Shown here: positions 51,244-60,397 of the stretch, in pieces
Layout: every line of letters starts with the position of its first letter
Numbering within the stretch: the stretch's first letter is position 1
DNA from: an uncultured Flavobacteriales bacterium
GTDB taxonomy: Bacteria; Bacteroidota; Bacteroidia; Flavobacteriales_G; Salibacteraceae
Direction of reading: 5' to 3'
Length of the DNA: 64,000 nt
NCBI GenBank assembly: GCA_943788725.1
Contig: CALSRJ010000004.1
Span: 62,001-126,000, forward strand
The notes under the pieces: model-generated
The model's input: only the letters and a program-made list of their open reading frames with translations
What the model was told of the DNA's origin: nothing
The model's database searches: none
Program-made: the position numbers and the translations under genes

Positions 51244-52358
51244 AGGTTTTACACATCACATCACCGAAGACGTGGCGTGGCGGTGAGCAGCAGCTCATTT
51301 ATCTCGCTGAAGAACTCAAAGTGCTGGGCATTGAGCAGGTGATCATGTGTCCGTTCAATTCACCAGTGCACAAGTATTGCCTAAAGCATCACTTCCCCCA
51401 TGTGACCTACTACAAAGGGTTTTCCGCAAATCCGATGGTGGCATTTCGTGTGACCCACGTTTGCAAACGGTCCAACATCGACCTGGTTCACGTGCACGAT
51501 TCGCATGCCCACAATTTTGCGGTGCTGAGCTCGGTATTGACGACCAACAACATTCCGATCATCGTCTCTCGAAGGGTGGATTTTGCCATACAGGGTACGT
51601 CCATGTCATTGTTCAAGTACAATCACCCGAACATCAAGAAAATCGTCTGCGTCTCTAACGCCATTCGCCACATCATGGCGACCTCTGTAGAAGATGATTC
51701 AAAACTTACGGTCGTTCACTCAGGCATTGACCTAAAGCGCTTTGAAGATGTAGAAGTGGGCACCAGCTTGCGGGAGGAATTCAACATTCCAAAGGACCAC
51801 GCTCTGGTGGGCAATATTGCGGCTCTCGCCCCACATAAAGACTATATAACCTTTATCCGCACGGCTAAGCGAATGATAGCATCTGGAGTCAAGGTCCGTT
51901 TTATCGCCATCGGTGAAGGACCTTCGCGGAAGGAGATCGAGGAAGAAATTGCCTCCGCTGGAATGGAAGCGCATATTCATTTGGCGGGGTTTCGCGACAA
52001 TGTACCGGCGCTGTTGCGTGAGCTAGACGTTTTTCTGATTACTTCGAGTACGGAGGGGTTGGGGACCTCCATCTTGGATGCAATAGCGAGTGGCACTCCC
52101 GTTGTTGCGACCGCTGCCGGAGGAATCGTCGAGATCATAGACCACGAAAAAAATGGCTTGTTGTGCAAGGTGGGCTCCGAAGAGGAATTGTCAGCAGCCG
52201 TCAAGCGAATGCTCGAAGATGAGGAACTCCGTGAACGATGCACCGAGGAAGGATTGAAGACCGTGCTTCGGTTCAGCAAGCAAGAGACCGCGCGAAAAAC
52301 CCTTGAGCTTTACCGAGAAGTCATGGAAAAGGAGTCCGAAAGCGACCTCGAAGCGTAA
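51240..52358 (+). CDS. Glycosyltransferase family 4 (GT-B fold)
   Basis: 372 residues. The GT1/GT4-type C-terminal signature is seen in FLITSSTEGLGTSILDAIASGTPVVATAAGGIVEII with the E-x7-E motif, after AALAPHKDYITFIRTAKRM and RFIAIGEGPSRKEIEEEI. The N-terminal acceptor domain has WRGGEQQLIYLAEEL and HVHDSHAHNFAVLSS. It likely extends an LPS or capsular glycan. Its 3' end overlaps the 3' end of the convergent O-antigen-ligase-like gene by 49 bases (52310-52358). Confidence 0.9.
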   Translation: MKVLHITSPKTWRGGEQQLIYLAEELKVLGIEQVIMCPFNSPVHKYCLKHHFPHVTYYKGFSANPMVAFRVTHVCKRSNIDLVHVHDSHAHNFAVLSSVLTTNNIPIIVSRRVDFAIQGTSMSLFKYNHPNIKKIVCVSNAIRHIMATSVEDDSKLTVVHSGIDLKRFEDVEVGTSLREEFNIPKDHALVGNIAALAPHKDYITFIRTAKRMIASGVKVRFIAIGEGPSRKEIEEEIASAGMEAHIHLAGFRDNVPALLRELDVFLITSSTEGLGTSILDAIASGTPVVATAAGGIVEIIDHEKNGLLCKVGSEEELSAAVKRMLEDEELRERCTEEGLKTVLRFSKQETARKTLELYREVMEKESESDLEA

Positions 52359-53899
52359 AGGAGTAAGAAGCTAAAGTAGGCGTATAGTGTTACGCCGACC
52401 TGTGTCTCTAACGTATCCTCATTCAACATACTCGCAAAGATGACGATGGAGAAGCCTATGTATAGGAATGTGTTGGCGTTCTTGAGAAGGAGGAAAGGAG
52501 CAAGGATGGATAAAATGAAAAGCACCATGCCTGCCAACCCGAGTAAGATGCCAACGCTTAGGTATTGGTTATGCGCCCTAAGGCGATTTTGTTCGCTTAG
52601 GTTAGAACCGGTTCGTTCATACATTTCTTCAAATGCACCAGGTGCATCTCCGACCCCTACACCCACCAGCCAATTCTCTTTGAGGATATGCCACCCTGTT
52701 CGCCAATAGACAAATCGCTGGGTCACCGAATGTCCCTGCACGCGCTTTTCATTGATCATGCGATCTACTTCCCATATCACCGTATAGATCCTGCTGTCGA
52801 TAGGGTTTCCGTAGGTGAAACGCACGTTGGCGACGCCATTTTCTATGGCCAGAATGTCTTCTTGCGTTAAGGAATTCACGCCGATTGAATCTTTGCGTAA
52901 TCCTTTGCTGGTTAGGTATCGCATAAGCGTGGCGTCGATCGGTTGCCCCGTGTGATCCTTGCCACCCCAAAACGGGATATCACTTCGTTCGTTCCACTCA
53001 CTCTCCAATTCGTGGTAGGCGATGTAGAGGTGGATGTAATTGCCGTTCTCAAGGGTAGCCTTCTCAGGTTTATGAATGTAAGCCTCACCGCCGACGGTGT
53101 GCGTTTCTAGGGCGGCGACGTCCGGTTGGTGGTCTGGGTAAAAGGCATCCACTTGAAACAGCAAGTAGGCCCCAACCATCAGCGGAGCGAGTGTCAGTAT
53201 GGTAAGGCTAACCGTCGCAGAGCGCTGTTGACGGATAAAGGCGAGTGTATAAAACAACATGAGGTAGCTACACAGAAACCAAATCACTATACCAGTCATT
53301 GACTGTAGTATGAAAATGAAAGCGCTCAGCCAGAGGGCGAAAAAAACGGCAGTCCATTGAATGATGGGCCTTCCTTTTGCGTTCCATGCGAGGTTGAGCA
53401 GAAAGAGATAGCCAATGCACACCATCAATGAGTAGCGGATGTGTGACGTGAACAATGAGATCGTGCGATAATCAGCCGCTGGGTCATCTTTGATCCGTAG
53501 AAACTCCCATGTAGAAAGGAAGGAAGTAGCAATCACCGCCGCCGTGAACAACAAGACGATGGCTCGAAATTCCGATTTTTCGAGAGGTTTGGAAAGTGGA
53601 ATTACGAGAGGAAAGAGCAGCAATGGCAGTCGCACACGCAGGTCCCATAAAGCGCGGTCGAGATCAGAACTCCAAAAAATGGAAAGGATGTGTAGCAGGT
53701 AAAAGGCGATGAACAAGGTCGGAACGGGCTGCTGCACAAGCTTCCGAAATCGAGAGCGAAAATGGCCTTCGAGGATGAAATTTACGGCCAATGCAATGCC
53801 GCCAATGCTCATGAAGGCCTTGGACAATGGAAGTCCAATGGCAATGAGCCCCAGCGCACCGAGGTAAATCCAACGGTGATGTTCCTGTTTTAGCAGCAT
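52310..53899 (-). CDS. O-antigen ligase/polymerase-like membrane protein
   Basis: 529 residues with about 10-12 membrane helices, including LGALGLIAIGLPLSKAFMSIGGIALAVNFIL and NLAWNAKGRPIIQWTAVFFALWLSAFIFIL. The large periplasmic loop (about 260-405) carries the WaaL-like RLRAHNQYLSVGILLGLAG segment near its end (the Hx5 region used to ligate O-antigen to core). It is thus a Wzy/WaaL-type protein. It is transcribed towards the glycosyltransferases and overlaps the last of them, so it is regulated separately. Confidence 0.83.
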   Translation of the reverse strand: MLLKQEHHRWIYLGALGLIAIGLPLSKAFMSIGGIALAVNFILEGHFRSRFRKLVQQPVPTLFIAFYLLHILSIFWSSDLDRALWDLRVRLPLLLFPLVIPLSKPLEKSEFRAIVLLFTAAVIATSFLSTWEFLRIKDDPAADYRTISLFTSHIRYSLMVCIGYLFLLNLAWNAKGRPIIQWTAVFFALWLSAFIFILQSMTGIVIWFLCSYLMLFYTLAFIRQQRSATVSLTILTLAPLMVGAYLLFQVDAFYPDHQPDVAALETHTVGGEAYIHKPEKATLENGNYIHLYIAYHELESEWNERSDIPFWGGKDHTGQPIDATLMRYLTSKGLRKDSIGVNSLTQEDILAIENGVANVRFTYGNPIDSRIYTVIWEVDRMINEKRVQGHSVTQRFVYWRTGWHILKENWLVGVGVGDAPGAFEEMYERTGSNLSEQNRLRAHNQYLSVGILLGLAGMVLFILSILAPFLLLKNANTFLYIGFSIVIFASMLNEDTLETQVGVTLYAYFSFLLLYASRSLSDSFSMTSR

Positions 53900-53928
53900 A
53901 GGTTAGGTTCAGGAAGGTAAGTTACTGC

Positions 53929-55605
53929 TTATCCTTTTTTCGTGAGGCATTCCTCACAGGTTCCATCTAAAACGGAGGTGTAAAATTCTTTATTGTGCAG
54001 CGTTTCAATGGCTTTTAACACCTCCGGATCGTACTTCATGTATGCCCTTACTCGCCCCTTGGAGAAATAGTACCGGCCGACGATTTCATTCTCAAGGATG
54101 ATTTGAATTTCATCTCGAAACTTGAACATGTCTGAACGCTTATCGCGCTCCAATTTTGCCGAGAGATGAACGTACTCGTCTTTCACTTCTTCCCAGAATG
54201 CGTCTTCTTCGATGACCTCCTGAAGTTCTTTCATCATTTCGGTGCTGCTCGTACGGTACTCGAAGTCTTTGGAAAGCGCATAGATGATGAAAGCTTCAAA
54301 TTCTGCATCGGTCAGTGAGAACGCCTCCGGCGAAGCGATGCTGTCGTGCTCGAAATAGTAGTCCGTTGCAAAATCAAAGATGATGTTTTCGCCCATCAAT
54401 GTTGCGAGCAAGTCGCTGTAGGGTTCTACCTCTACCTCGATGTCTGGGGTGATTCCAGCACCATCTTTTACGACACGGCCATTTTTGGTTGCGAATGAGG
54501 TGGTAAGGGAGTCGGGAACTTCTACGGCTTTGCCCCGATCGTCTCGCTTGCCATAATCAATGCGCTGGATACACCGACCACTTGGCGTATAGTACTTTGC
54601 AATGGTCATCTTGAGCATGGAATTATAGCTCAGATTGGTAGTGTTTTGGACCAGACCCTTTCCGAAACTGTTTTGACCGATCACTACACCGCGATCGAGG
54701 TCTTGGAGGGTCCCAGAAACGATTTCTGACGCCGATGCTGAACCTTCGTCGATCAATACGGCAAGTGGTATATCTAAGTCCAAAGGAGCATTCAAAGCGC
54801 GGTGCAGGCTGTAGTGATCTTTTACCTTTCCTTTAGTCTCTACCACCTTTTCTCCTTTGGGAACAAAGAAGTTCACGATGTTCACGGCTTCGTGGAGGAG
54901 TCCCCCACCGTTGCCCCGCAAATCGAGGATGATCTTTTGCATTCCTTCTGCCTTCAGGGCATCAAAGGCCTGTTTTACATCGCGGCTCGCCGTCTGGGTG
55001 AACCCTCGAAGGTTGATGTATCCCACTTCATCGTCGATCATGCCGTAGTACGGGACGTCGTCTAATTTGATCTTTTGACGAACGATGGTGGCCTGGATCT
55101 CTTCATCTGTGGCGGCTCGGTACACGGTAAGCTTCACTTCCGTTCCTGACTCTCCTTTGAGCATGCTGCTCAGCTCCGATGTCGATTTTCCCTCTGCGCG
55201 TTGATCTTCAACGGAAATGATCACATCGCCAGCCTCCAATCCCGCTTTATGTGCAGGCGAATCTTCGTAAGGCTCGGTGATCATGATTTGACCATTCCGC
55301 GTGCCGATCAAAGCTCCAATGCCCCCATATTCATGGGTGGTCATAAAGCGGTAATCTTCGATGTCTGCTTCCGCAATGTAGTTGGTGTAAGGGTCGAGAG
55401 AGCCTAGCATAGCGTCGATGCCTGTCTTGACCAATTTACCTGGATTGGTTTCTTCAACGTAATTTACGTTCACTTCTCGGTACACGCTGCTGAAGATGTC
55501 TAGGTTTTTAGAAATCTCAAAATAGCTGTCGATGTAGCCAGATGAAATGAATCCAATGGTAACGATGGATAGCAGGATGATCGCCTTTTTTGATAATGCC
55601 TTCAT
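53929..55605 (-). CDS. S41-family C-terminal processing protease (CtpA-like)
   Basis: 558 residues. A signal/anchor helix (IILLSIVTIGFISSGYIDSYF), a PDZ domain (about 90-180; GGIGALIGTRNGQIMITEPYEDSPAHKAGLEAGDVI) and the catalytic core: ILDLRGNGGGLL, IDEGSASASEIVSGTLQDLD (Ser) and GQNSFGKGLVQ (Lys). A C-terminal extension of about 180 residues contains a helical region and ends with a CEEC pair. Longer than the first S41 protein in the window. Overlaps no neighbour; the yidD gene lies 9 bases upstream. Confidence 0.92.
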   Translation of the reverse strand: MKALSKKAIILLSIVTIGFISSGYIDSYFEISKNLDIFSSVYREVNVNYVEETNPGKLVKTGIDAMLGSLDPYTNYIAEADIEDYRFMTTHEYGGIGALIGTRNGQIMITEPYEDSPAHKAGLEAGDVIISVEDQRAEGKSTSELSSMLKGESGTEVKLTVYRAATDEEIQATIVRQKIKLDDVPYYGMIDDEVGYINLRGFTQTASRDVKQAFDALKAEGMQKIILDLRGNGGGLLHEAVNIVNFFVPKGEKVVETKGKVKDHYSLHRALNAPLDLDIPLAVLIDEGSASASEIVSGTLQDLDRGVVIGQNSFGKGLVQNTTNLSYNSMLKMTIAKYYTPSGRCIQRIDYGKRDDRGKAVEVPDSLTTSFATKNGRVVKDGAGITPDIEVEVEPYSDLLATLMGENIIFDFATDYYFEHDSIASPEAFSLTDAEFEAFIIYALSKDFEYRTSSTEMMKELQEVIEEDAFWEEVKDEYVHLSAKLERDKRSDMFKFRDEIQIILENEIVGRYYFSKGRVRAYMKYDPEVLKAIETLHNKEFYTSVLDGTCEECLTKKG

Positions 55606-55614
55606 AGTCTTGCT

Positions 55615-55827
55615 TTATGGAACGGGATCGTACCCGCTGCCTCCCCAGGGGTGGCATGAACCGAAACGTTTTAAGGTGAGCCAGCCGCCTTTGATAGCCC
55701 CGTGCTTTTTGATGGCTTGCACACCGAATTCTGAACACGTTGGGGTATACCTACAGGTCGCCGGAAAGAAGGGAGATATCGCACCTTGATAGATACGGAT
55801 CAAAAGGATGAAAAGTCTACTTACCAT
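55615..55827 (-). CDS. yidD: Membrane protein insertion efficiency factor YidD
   Basis: 70 residues from the ATG at 55827 ([19 protein letters not shown]); the frame is open upstream but overlaps rnpA. The Cys-rich core [48 protein letters not shown] is diagnostic. It helps YidC insert proteins into the inner membrane. It overlaps the end of rnpA by 11 bases, the usual rnpA-yidD arrangement. Confidence 0.95.
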   Translation of the reverse strand: MVSRLFILLIRIYQGAISPFFPATCRYTPTCSEFGVQAIKKHGAIKGGWLTLKRFGSCHPWGGSGYDPVP

Positions 55828-56215
55828 GCTGCCCCTGCCCAATTTCCTGTAAAAGTAAAAGGATTTTAGGCCGGAGGACGTCATAAGAGATGTTATCCGT
55901 TTTGACCGTGATGAACAGCACGGCAATTTGCTTTCCTGAAGCGGAGACGGACTGTTCGAGTGTAGCTTTTTGAGTGCGAAAGGCTTCCTTCATCCACCGC
56001 TTTATACGGTTGCGCTGAACGGCAGTCTTGTAGTGCTTTTTGGGAGCTACGAATCCAGCTTGAATCGGAACGTCTTCTGGTAGTTCAACCTCAGACCAAA
56101 CAGCGAGAACGGGATGTTTGAATACACGATTGCCTTTGGTGAAGAGGTCTTCGAAAAGCTTCTTGTGCTTCAGCCGCTCCTCAACTGGGAAAGAAAAGTC
56201 AAGCTCTGGGGGCAT
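55817..56215 (-). CDS. rnpA: Ribonuclease P protein component
   Basis: 132 residues. RnpA assists the RNA subunit in 5' maturation of tRNA. The conserved [15 protein letters not shown] (RNR motif) lies in the middle, preceded by [11 protein letters not shown] and a basic N-terminal strand. The family is normally followed by yidD, as here. Confidence 0.93.
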   Translation of the reverse strand: MPPELDFSFPVEERLKHKKLFEDLFTKGNRVFKHPVLAVWSEVELPEDVPIQAGFVAPKKHYKTAVQRNRIKRWMKEAFRTQKATLEQSVSASGKQIAVLFITVKTDNISYDVLRPKILLLLQEIGQGQHGK

Positions 56216-56244
56216 GACCCAAAGGTCGTAAAAAGAATAGGAGT

Positions 56245-57012
56245 TTACTTGCCCTTCTCTTTGACGTAAGAGGCAATAGCTGCGGTCATGGATGGATAGT
56301 CCGGAGTGGGCGCTGAGCAGTCTAGGCGTAGATTGTGCTCCTCGATCGCTTTGTGCGTTGTAGCGCCGAATGCGGCAATCCTAGTTTCTCCCTGCACGAA
56401 ATCGGGAAAATTGTGGAACAAAGACTTGATACCACTGGGGCTGAAGAATACGAGCATGTCGTACTTAACATCCTCAAGATCGCTCAAGTCGCTGATTACC
56501 GTGCAATAAAATATTGCGCGAGTGAAACTGATCTCAGCATCTTCTAGCTGCTTGGTAATGTCTTCTTTCAGTTTGTCAGCGGAAGGAAGCAGGAATCGCT
56601 CACCATCGTGCTTTTTGATCAAAGGCATCAAATCGTTGAATCGGCGCTCACCAACGAAGATTTTCCGCTTGCGGTAGACAACATACTTCTGGAGGTAATA
56701 GGCAATGGCTTCTGACATGCAGAAGTACTTCATCGTTTCAGGCACGGTAACCCGAGACTCCCCACAAAGGCGAAAGAAATGGTCAACCGCGTTGCGTGAA
56801 GTGAAAATGATGGCGGTGTGATCCAACACCTGGATCCGCTGCTTCCGGAATTCTTGTGCGGTAAGTCCTTCCACATGAATAAATGGACGGAAGTCAATCT
56901 TCAACTTGAATTTCTTGGCCAAATCAAAATAGGGAGATTTATCCCCTTCTGGCTTGGGTTGACTGACTAGTATCGTCTTGACCTTGTTTTTTGTCTTCGC
57001 TTCGCTGCTCAT
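56245..57012 (-). CDS. hemD: Uroporphyrinogen-III synthase
   Basis: 255 residues, two-domain HemD fold. Seen: TILVSQPKPEGDKSPYFDLAKKF, ALDHTAIIFTSRNAVDHFF-like region (HTAIIFTSRNAVDHF) and VFFSPSGIKSLFHNF with a final IAAFGATTHKAIEE. It makes uroporphyrinogen III for heme. DUF4271 upstream and rnpA downstream form the known Bacteroidota neighbourhood. Confidence 0.9.
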   Translation of the reverse strand: MSSEAKTKNKVKTILVSQPKPEGDKSPYFDLAKKFKLKIDFRPFIHVEGLTAQEFRKQRIQVLDHTAIIFTSRNAVDHFFRLCGESRVTVPETMKYFCMSEAIAYYLQKYVVYRKRKIFVGERRFNDLMPLIKKHDGERFLLPSADKLKEDITKQLEDAEISFTRAIFYCTVISDLSDLEDVKYDMLVFFSPSGIKSLFHNFPDFVQGETRIAAFGATTHKAIEEHNLRLDCSAPTPDYPSMTAAIASYVKEKGK

Positions 57013-57034
57013 GCTGAATCTAACTTGTTTTCCG

Positions 57035-57727
57035 TTAACCTTCCGCCTGTCTCAAAACACTGACCACCACCAATATTGGCGGCATAATTTCGAGCGCGCA
57101 AAGGTACAAAACATTATAGACCCACGAAGTGTGAATGTCAGATTGTGCCATACCAAATAATCGGAATGCTCTGATCAGGTAGGTGAGCAAGATTGCTCCC
57201 AACCCCATATATACCAAGGGGCTAGTCCATTGGGCAGGTCCAAATGCGATGATGATGCTGATGGGCAGCAAGAAGAGGGCAAGGATGAAATTGTGCAGTA
57301 ACCATTGCAGATTGTGCATGCGGTAGGTCCCCATCAAGCCGAAGGTTAATGCAAGTCCGAGGTAAGCCAATGATCGAAGCACAGTGACTCCGATGATGAC
57401 GCCAATCACGGTGCTAATTCCGATTGAGAAGGCATCTATTTCCATCAGGCCGAACTGATGCAGGGCTTGAAACACAAAAAGTCCAATCACGGCAATGACG
57501 ATCAGGAGGATGGGAAGGGTCACGCGGTTATACGCGCGTTCCTGACGTACCTGCTGGATGAGCAAAGAAGGGTTTAAAAACGAACGAAGAAAAATACGCA
57601 AACGAGTGCCCTCACTTTGTCGGATTATCCCCAATAGCAAAAGGATCAGTCCAAAGGAGATGAACCAAGGGTCTCGATTGTGAACAACGGATTCCATCCA
57701 TTCCATGATCCACAAAGCTAGTCTCAT
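57035..57727 (-). CDS. DUF4271 family membrane protein
   Basis: 230 residues with about 6-7 membrane helices (PILLIVIAVIGLFVFQALHQFG, IGISTVIGVIIGVTVLRSLAYL, ILALFLLPISIIIAFGPAQW, LVYMGLGAILLTYLIRAFRLF). The linker QSEGTRLRIFLRSFLNPSLLIQQVRQER and RLFGMAQSDIHTSWVYNVLYLCALEIMPPILV match DUF4271. It sits directly upstream of hemD, a conserved pair in Bacteroidota. Function unknown. Confidence 0.87.
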   Translation of the reverse strand: MRLALWIMEWMESVVHNRDPWFISFGLILLLLGIIRQSEGTRLRIFLRSFLNPSLLIQQVRQERAYNRVTLPILLIVIAVIGLFVFQALHQFGLMEIDAFSIGISTVIGVIIGVTVLRSLAYLGLALTFGLMGTYRMHNLQWLLHNFILALFLLPISIIIAFGPAQWTSPLVYMGLGAILLTYLIRAFRLFGMAQSDIHTSWVYNVLYLCALEIMPPILVVVSVLRQAEG

Positions 57728-57803
57728 TTATGTGGATGGAAGTTCAGATTTGAACATTTTCGGTGGTCGATTCTTCTACCTTCGTACAGTAAATGCGATG
57801 ATC

Positions 57804-58988
57804 ATGGCGAACAAAGAAGACCGTTTTCAAGGAGTTGATTATTACAGCCTGGATGACCTACTTACTGAAGAGCATAAGCTCATTCGGGATGCAGCGCGAG
57901 CTTGGGTGAAAAAAGAAGTATCTCCCATCATTGAAGAGGCGTATGAGAAAGCCGAATTCCCACGGCATTTGATCCAAGGGCTTGCTGATATCGGTGCGTT
58001 TGGCCCTTACATCCCCGAGCAATACGGAGGGCCGGGCTTGGATCAGATCTCCTACGGATTGATCATGCAAGAGCTCGAGCGCGGTGATAGTGGATTGAGA
58101 AGTACGGCTTCTGTGCAAAGCTCACTTGTGATGTATCCCATCTATGCTTACGGCTCTGAAGAGCAGAAGATGAAATACCTGCCAAAACTGGCTTCTGGAG
58201 AGATGATTGGATGTTTTGGTTTGACAGAGCCGGATCATGGAAGTAACCCGGGAGCGATGGTTTCAAATTTCAAAGACGATGGTGATCACGTCATTTTGAA
58301 TGGTGCCAAGATGTGGATTTCCAACGCCCCCTTTGCAGACATTGCCATCGTATGGGCTAAGAACGAAGAAGGCCGCATCCACGGGCTCATCGTTGAACGC
58401 GGAATGGCAGGGTTTACGACCCCTACTATGCATGGAAAATGGTCGCTCCGCGCTTCTGATACCGGCGAGCTTGTCTTCCAAGACGTCCGGGTTCCAAAAG
58501 CAAATATTCTGCCCAATAAATCTGGGCTGGGCGCTCCTTTAGGCTGCCTAGACTCAGCGCGTTATGGAATCAGCTGGGGTGCTATTGGAGCTGCCATGGA
58601 TTGCTATGATGCCGCGCTGAGGTATTCAAAAGAGCGAAAGCAATTCGGCCGACCGATCGGTGGATTTCAATTGCAACAAAAGAAACTGGCCGAAATGGTC
58701 ACAGAAATTACCAAAGCCCAACTCATGGTGCATCGCCTCGGACAATTGAAAAACGAAGGGCGCGCTACCTCTGCACAGATATCGATGGCCAAGCGCAATA
58801 GCGTTGAGATTGCCATCCATATCGCGCGTGAATCGAGAACGATCTTAGGAGGAATGGGGATTACCAATGAGTACCCCATCATGCGGCATATGATGAACCT
58901 CGAATCGGTCTTGACCTATGAAGGAACCCATGACATTCATTTGCTCATCACCGGATTGGACATCACCGGCGAGAGCGCCTTCAAGTAA
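57804..58988 (+). CDS. gcdH: Glutaryl-CoA dehydrogenase (acyl-CoA dehydrogenase family)
   Basis: 394 residues from the ATG at 57804 (MANKEDRFQGVDYY); an ATG at 57798 is an equal candidate, while in-frame codons before that overlap the divergent DUF4271 gene. FAD-binding acyl-CoA dehydrogenase folds: GLRSTASVQSSLVMYPIYAYGSEEQKMKYLPKLASGEMIGCFGLTEPDHGS and GGMGITNEYPIMRHMMNLESVLTYEGTHDIHLLITGLDITG, the latter with catalytic Glu in YEGTHDIH. These loops fit glutaryl-CoA dehydrogenase (Lys/Trp catabolism). Confidence 0.92.
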   Translation: MANKEDRFQGVDYYSLDDLLTEEHKLIRDAARAWVKKEVSPIIEEAYEKAEFPRHLIQGLADIGAFGPYIPEQYGGPGLDQISYGLIMQELERGDSGLRSTASVQSSLVMYPIYAYGSEEQKMKYLPKLASGEMIGCFGLTEPDHGSNPGAMVSNFKDDGDHVILNGAKMWISNAPFADIAIVWAKNEEGRIHGLIVERGMAGFTTPTMHGKWSLRASDTGELVFQDVRVPKANILPNKSGLGAPLGCLDSARYGISWGAIGAAMDCYDAALRYSKERKQFGRPIGGFQLQQKKLAEMVTEITKAQLMVHRLGQLKNEGRATSAQISMAKRNSVEIAIHIARESRTILGGMGITNEYPIMRHMMNLESVLTYEGTHDIHLLITGLDITGESAFK

Positions 58989-58999
58989 GGGCAAAAAAA

Positions 59000-59017
59000 A
59001 GCCCTCCGAGGAGGGCT
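59000..59017. terminator. Rho-independent terminator between convergent genes
   Basis: AGCCCTC (59000-59006) pairs with GAGGGCT (59011-59017), loop CGAG, with an A run on the left that becomes a T run for the minus-strand gene at 59040. Confidence 0.8.
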
Positions 59018-59039
59018 ATAATTCTTGAGTTCGTAGCTC

Positions 59040-59258
59040 TTACTTACAAGTACAGCCGAACAATAGATCGTTCTCTAGGAGCTCGATCGCATCGTTGTAC
59101 TCATCCTTACTATCAAAATCATCTTCGCAGATCTCAGCATCTCCTTCATCGAAAGTGATGCCTTCGTTACAATCATCGCATGTAACACATTTGCTGCATG
59201 ATGCCATTCCGAGTCCGAAGATCACGGCGACACCGAATACCAGTAGGTTTCTTTTCAT
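59040..59258 (-). CDS. Small Cys-rich lipoprotein
   Basis: 72 residues from the ATG at 59258 (MKRNLLVFGVAVIFGLGMASC); the frame is open upstream to 59315. The lipobox GMASC-S is followed by CVTCDDC, an acidic middle (EGDAEICEDDFDSKDEYNDAIELLE) and CTC near the C-terminus, six Cys in all in the mature part counting the lipidated one (C21, C24, C27, C30, and the ICE and FGCTC ones). It could bind metal or form disulfides in the periplasm (inference). No family recognised. Confidence 0.6.
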   Translation of the reverse strand: MKRNLLVFGVAVIFGLGMASCSKCVTCDDCNEGITFDEGDAEICEDDFDSKDEYNDAIELLENDLLFGCTCK

Positions 59259-59367
59259 AAGATCAGGTGTTTTTGTTTGATTCAAATGTAGTGAATTCAA
59301 ATTGTGTAAACACAAAGGGCCTAGAAATTCAACGATAAAACTTAGTGGAATTCCGTGATAAATCGAT

Positions 59368-60342
59368 CTATTTCTCTCGATTAATCGTATAGCGAACCAA
59401 CTCTAGAAGGGAATCACGTGCATCGGACTCTGGAAGGGTCTGCAATTCAACAATCGCCCCATCTGCTATCTCCCTCATGCGCTGATCAGCGTATTCGATG
59501 CCACCTGAATTCAGTACAAAGTTGATCACCTCATCCACGTCCTTCTTATTCTTGCTATTGCGCTTGACTATTCGAAGCATCTTTTTACGCGTAGCGGCAT
59601 CGGCATTGTTCAACGCGTAAATAAGTGGTAGGGTGCTCTTTTTTTCCTTGATATCATTGCCCGTTGGCTTGCCAATCTTTCCGCCAAGGCCGTAGTCAAA
59701 GAGGTCGTCCTTGATCTGGAATGAGATCCCGATGTGCTCACCGATCTGGCGCATCCGTTCGATCATCTCGTCATCCGCACCAGCTGAGGCCGCTCCGCAA
59801 GCACAACAGCTGGCAATCAGCGTAGCGGTCTTTTGACGTATGATCTCGAAATAGACATCTTCTTTGAGGTTTACACCTCGACTTTCTTGGATTTGCAATA
59901 ATTCGCCTTCGCTCATCTGCTCCACCGCAGTGGATACGATCTCGAGGTGGCGAAATTCTTTGTTCTTGATGGCCAACAGAAGACCTCGGGAGAGCAGATA
60001 GTCGCCGACGAGTACAGCAATTTTATTCTTCCACAGGGCGTTGATGGAAAAGAATCCCCGTCGTTCGAATGCATCGTCTACCACGTCATCGTGTACGAGG
60101 GTGGCGGTGTGAAGCAGCTCAATCAAGGATGCCCCGCGGTGTGTGCTTTCGTTGATGCCCCCCATGGCTTGTGCGGAAAGGAAGACAAAAAGGGGGCGAA
60201 TCTGCTTCCCCTTGCGTTTGACGATGTAATGGGTGATTTTGTCAAGCAGGGCCACGTTGCTCTTCATTGACAAGCGGAACTTTTCCTCAAAGCTTTCCAT
60301 TTCCCCTGCGATCGGGGCTTTGATCTGTTCCAGTTTACTCAA
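59368..60342 (-). CDS. Polyprenyl diphosphate synthase (octaprenyl-type)
   Basis: 324 residues. The first Asp-rich motif is in LVHDDVVDDAFERRG and the second in QIKDDLFDYG, with KRKGKQIRPLFVFLSAQAMGG at the N-terminus: all hallmarks of trans-prenyl synthases that build C35-C45 chains for menaquinone (known role). Chain length is not determinable by eye. Its start is about 55 bases from the end of the unknown secreted protein gene, and both may be in one minus-strand transcript. Confidence 0.92.
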   Translation of the reverse strand: MSKLEQIKAPIAGEMESFEEKFRLSMKSNVALLDKITHYIVKRKGKQIRPLFVFLSAQAMGGINESTHRGASLIELLHTATLVHDDVVDDAFERRGFFSINALWKNKIAVLVGDYLLSRGLLLAIKNKEFRHLEIVSTAVEQMSEGELLQIQESRGVNLKEDVYFEIIRQKTATLIASCCACGAASAGADDEMIERMRQIGEHIGISFQIKDDLFDYGLGGKIGKPTGNDIKEKKSTLPLIYALNNADAATRKKMLRIVKRNSKNKKDVDEVINFVLNSGGIEYADQRMREIADGAIVELQTLPESDARDSLLELVRYTINREK

Positions 60343-60397
60343 GTGTCTGTGGTGAATTTACGCTCAAACTTACATTAATTATAACCGAATATTGAGG

